A DNA stretch of 6,894 bases from Desulfobacterales bacterium (lineage in GTDB: Bacteria > Desulfobacterota > Desulfobacteria > Desulfobacterales > Desulfosalsimonadaceae): positions 1 through 6,894 of the forward strand of contig JAGXLE010000080.1 in the NCBI GenBank assembly GCA_018334855.1, in the 5' to 3' direction. Below, one piece after another: positions 5,753-6,894 of the stretch. The notes under the pieces were generated by a model. That model saw only the letters and a list, made by a program, of their open reading frames with translations. It made no database searches and was not told the origin of the DNA. The stretch's first letter is position 1; each line of letters opens with the position of its first letter. Both the position numbers and the translations under genes were made by a program.

Positions 5753-6544
5753 ATGGCAGAAAGAGAGTCGCGAATAGTGGCCGTGGCCAATGAAAAGGGC
5801 GGGGTGGGCAAAACTGCAATGGTGATCAACCTGGGTGCGGCACTTGTAAAAAAGAAAAAGCGCGTACTTATAGTAGACATGGATCCCCAGCACAATGCAG
5901 GCAGCGGTCTTGGCATAGAAGCCGGTGAAGACGATATAAGTGTCTATGACCTGATCTCGGAGCCGGGGAAATATCGGGCCGAAGATGCGGTTTGCCGGAC
6001 AAAATGGGAAGGCCTGGACCTTGTTGCTTCACATACCGATCTTTCAGGCGCCGAAGTGGAGCTTGTGGATCAGCAAGGAAGGGAAAACAGGCTCAAAAGC
6101 GCGATTGAAAATCTGTTTGATTTATACGATGCGGTTTTGATGGATAGCCCGCCGAGCCTTTCCCTGCTGACCATAAACGTTTTTGCGGCCTGCCGTGAGG
6201 TATTGGTCCCCTGCCAGACTCAGCCATACGCCTTCAGGGCCCTGGAGGACCTGTTTGATACTGTTGACGCCGTCAGAAAGGATATAAATTCCGAACTCAG
6301 ACTTTCGGGCCTGGTTCCCACTTTTTATGAAACCAGAACACGGGTGAGCCGAATGATTTTAGAGCGTATGCAGGCTGATGAGCGCTACAGGGATTATCTG
6401 TATAACACCGTGATCCGGAGCAATACCACCATTGCCGCAAGCAGCGAGGCGGGAAAACCCGTAGTCTTCTACAGGAGCACAAGCAACGGGGCCCGCGATT
6501 TTACCGCTTTGGCAGAGGAGTTTATCCGGAGGGCTCCGTCCTGA
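5753..6544 (+). CDS. ParA/Soj-family ATPase (orphan)
   Basis: The 263-residue protein has the deviant Walker A motif KGGVGKT at 15-21, with the signature first lysine (K15) used for dimer sandwiching. VLIVDMDPQHNAGSGLG at 38-54 carries the catalytic-region aspartate (D42/D44), and Walker B AVLMDSPPS is at 127-135. The C-terminal VIRSNTTIAASSEAGKPVV corresponds to the Soj segment IPRNVRLSEAPSHGKP. Length and motif order match chromosomal ParA/Soj proteins rather than MinD, since no C-terminal amphipathic membrane helix is seen. Family members bind ATP, dimerise on nucleoid DNA and position cargo such as plasmids, chemoreceptor clusters or carboxysomes. No parB or parS-like array is in the window; the upstream partner is the dynamin-like GTPase, so cargo positioning linked to that protein is a reasonable but untested idea. 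The 3' end overlaps recX by 23 bases on the opposite strand. Confidence 0.9.
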   Translation: MAERESRIVAVANEKGGVGKTAMVINLGAALVKKKKRVLIVDMDPQHNAGSGLGIEAGEDDISVYDLISEPGKYRAEDAVCRTKWEGLDLVASHTDLSGAEVELVDQQGRENRLKSAIENLFDLYDAVLMDSPPSLSLLTINVFAACREVLVPCQTQPYAFRALEDLFDTVDAVRKDINSELRLSGLVPTFYETRTRVSRMILERMQADERYRDYLYNTVIRSNTTIAASSEAGKPVVFYRSTSNGARDFTALAEEFIRRAPS

Positions 6545-6894
6545 TCGTGTTTATGGCTTTTCTAAACACCTCGTCACAGGTCTCAAACGAAAAACCGCGG
6601 CGACTGAGATAATCATATATCTTTTTTTTCAGTTCCAATTGTCCGAGCCCGGCCCAGCGCTCCAGTTTGGGAGAAACCGCCTTCCATGCATGCTCAGTTT
6701 CCTGGTAGCCATCAAGCATCCTGTCAATGACGTTTTCTGAAACGCCTTTTTGTTTCAATTCATGGCGCAGGGCGAATTCGCCGCGGGGACGGTGGCGTTT
6801 TCTGCTTTCTATCCAGGAGCGGGCAAATTGCTCGTCATCAATGTAGCTGTAATTTTCCAGCTTTTTGACGGCTTTTTCGATGCCGGGCGGTTTC
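6522..6894 (-). CDS. recX: RecX regulatory protein, C-terminal part
   Basis: Read on the minus strand, the frame is open from the window edge to the TAA at 6522-6524 and gives 123 residues; the N-terminus is cut off. The visible part holds YIDDEQFARSWIESR, then RKRHRPRGEFALRHELKQKG and, after VSENVIDRML, KKKIYDYLSRRGFSFETCDEVFRK. This is the tandem three-helix-repeat pattern of RecX, including the FAxxWxxxR..xxxRGxxxLxxEL region that defines the family. RecX binds RecA filaments in the cytosol and inhibits their extension and recombinase activity. A methionine at 6756-6758 is internal and is not the true start. The gene runs convergently to parA and overlaps its end by 23 bases, with no terminator between them. 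recA often lies near recX, but it is outside the window if present. Confidence 0.9.
   Translation of the reverse strand, partial: KPPGIEKAVKKLENYSYIDDEQFARSWIESRKRHRPRGEFALRHELKQKGVSENVIDRMLDGYQETEHAWKAVSPKLERWAGLGQLELKKKIYDYLSRRGFSFETCDEVFRKAINTIRTEPSG

Noticed and set aside
6522..6758. Short separate minus-strand gene starting at the methionine at 6758
   Set aside because: The same frame stays open to the window edge and matches RecX throughout, so the methionine is internal.

Overview
The window looks like chromosomal DNA of a Gram-negative anaerobe of the Desulfobacterota / former Deltaproteobacteria. This is an inference from three things: a GEMM-I riboswitch whose core resembles the Geobacter-type subgroup, a RecX and a YgjP-like protease of ordinary bacterial type, and the mixed-GC codon use with GGAG-type ribosome binding sites. 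No rRNA, tRNA, CRISPR array, integrase or transposase was seen.

Left part (1-1651). The window opens inside the 3' end of a YgjP/M48-type zinc metallopeptidase gene. A 284-base gap follows, holding a perfect AT-rich inverted repeat, a TTGACA promoter and a cyclic-dinucleotide (GEMM-I) riboswitch. The 3' strand of the aptamer is shared with a strong intrinsic terminator, which is the layout of a ligand-ON switch. The only gene under it is a winged-helix/SAM-dependent methyltransferase.

Middle (1652-3470). A gene-poor stretch carries a weak terminator and a short relic of the C-terminus of a short-chain dehydrogenase. A promoter whose -10 box lies inside a perfect 14-bp palindrome then precedes an exported tetratricopeptide-repeat protein. 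Another AT-rich stretch of about 440 bases holds a doubtful small membrane ORF, a 10-bp inverted repeat and a promoter.

Right part (3471-6894). A large bacterial dynamin-like GTPase and an orphan ParA-family ATPase form a probable two-gene operon, with 50 bases between them and no ParB. The last 23 bases of parA overlap, tail to tail, the 3' end of recX, which runs off the window on the minus strand.

The two most interesting items are the second-messenger riboswitch controlling a lone methyltransferase, and the dynamin-like/ParA pair, which could couple a membrane-remodelling GTPase to a positioning ATPase. Both functional readings are inferences from motifs and gene order.
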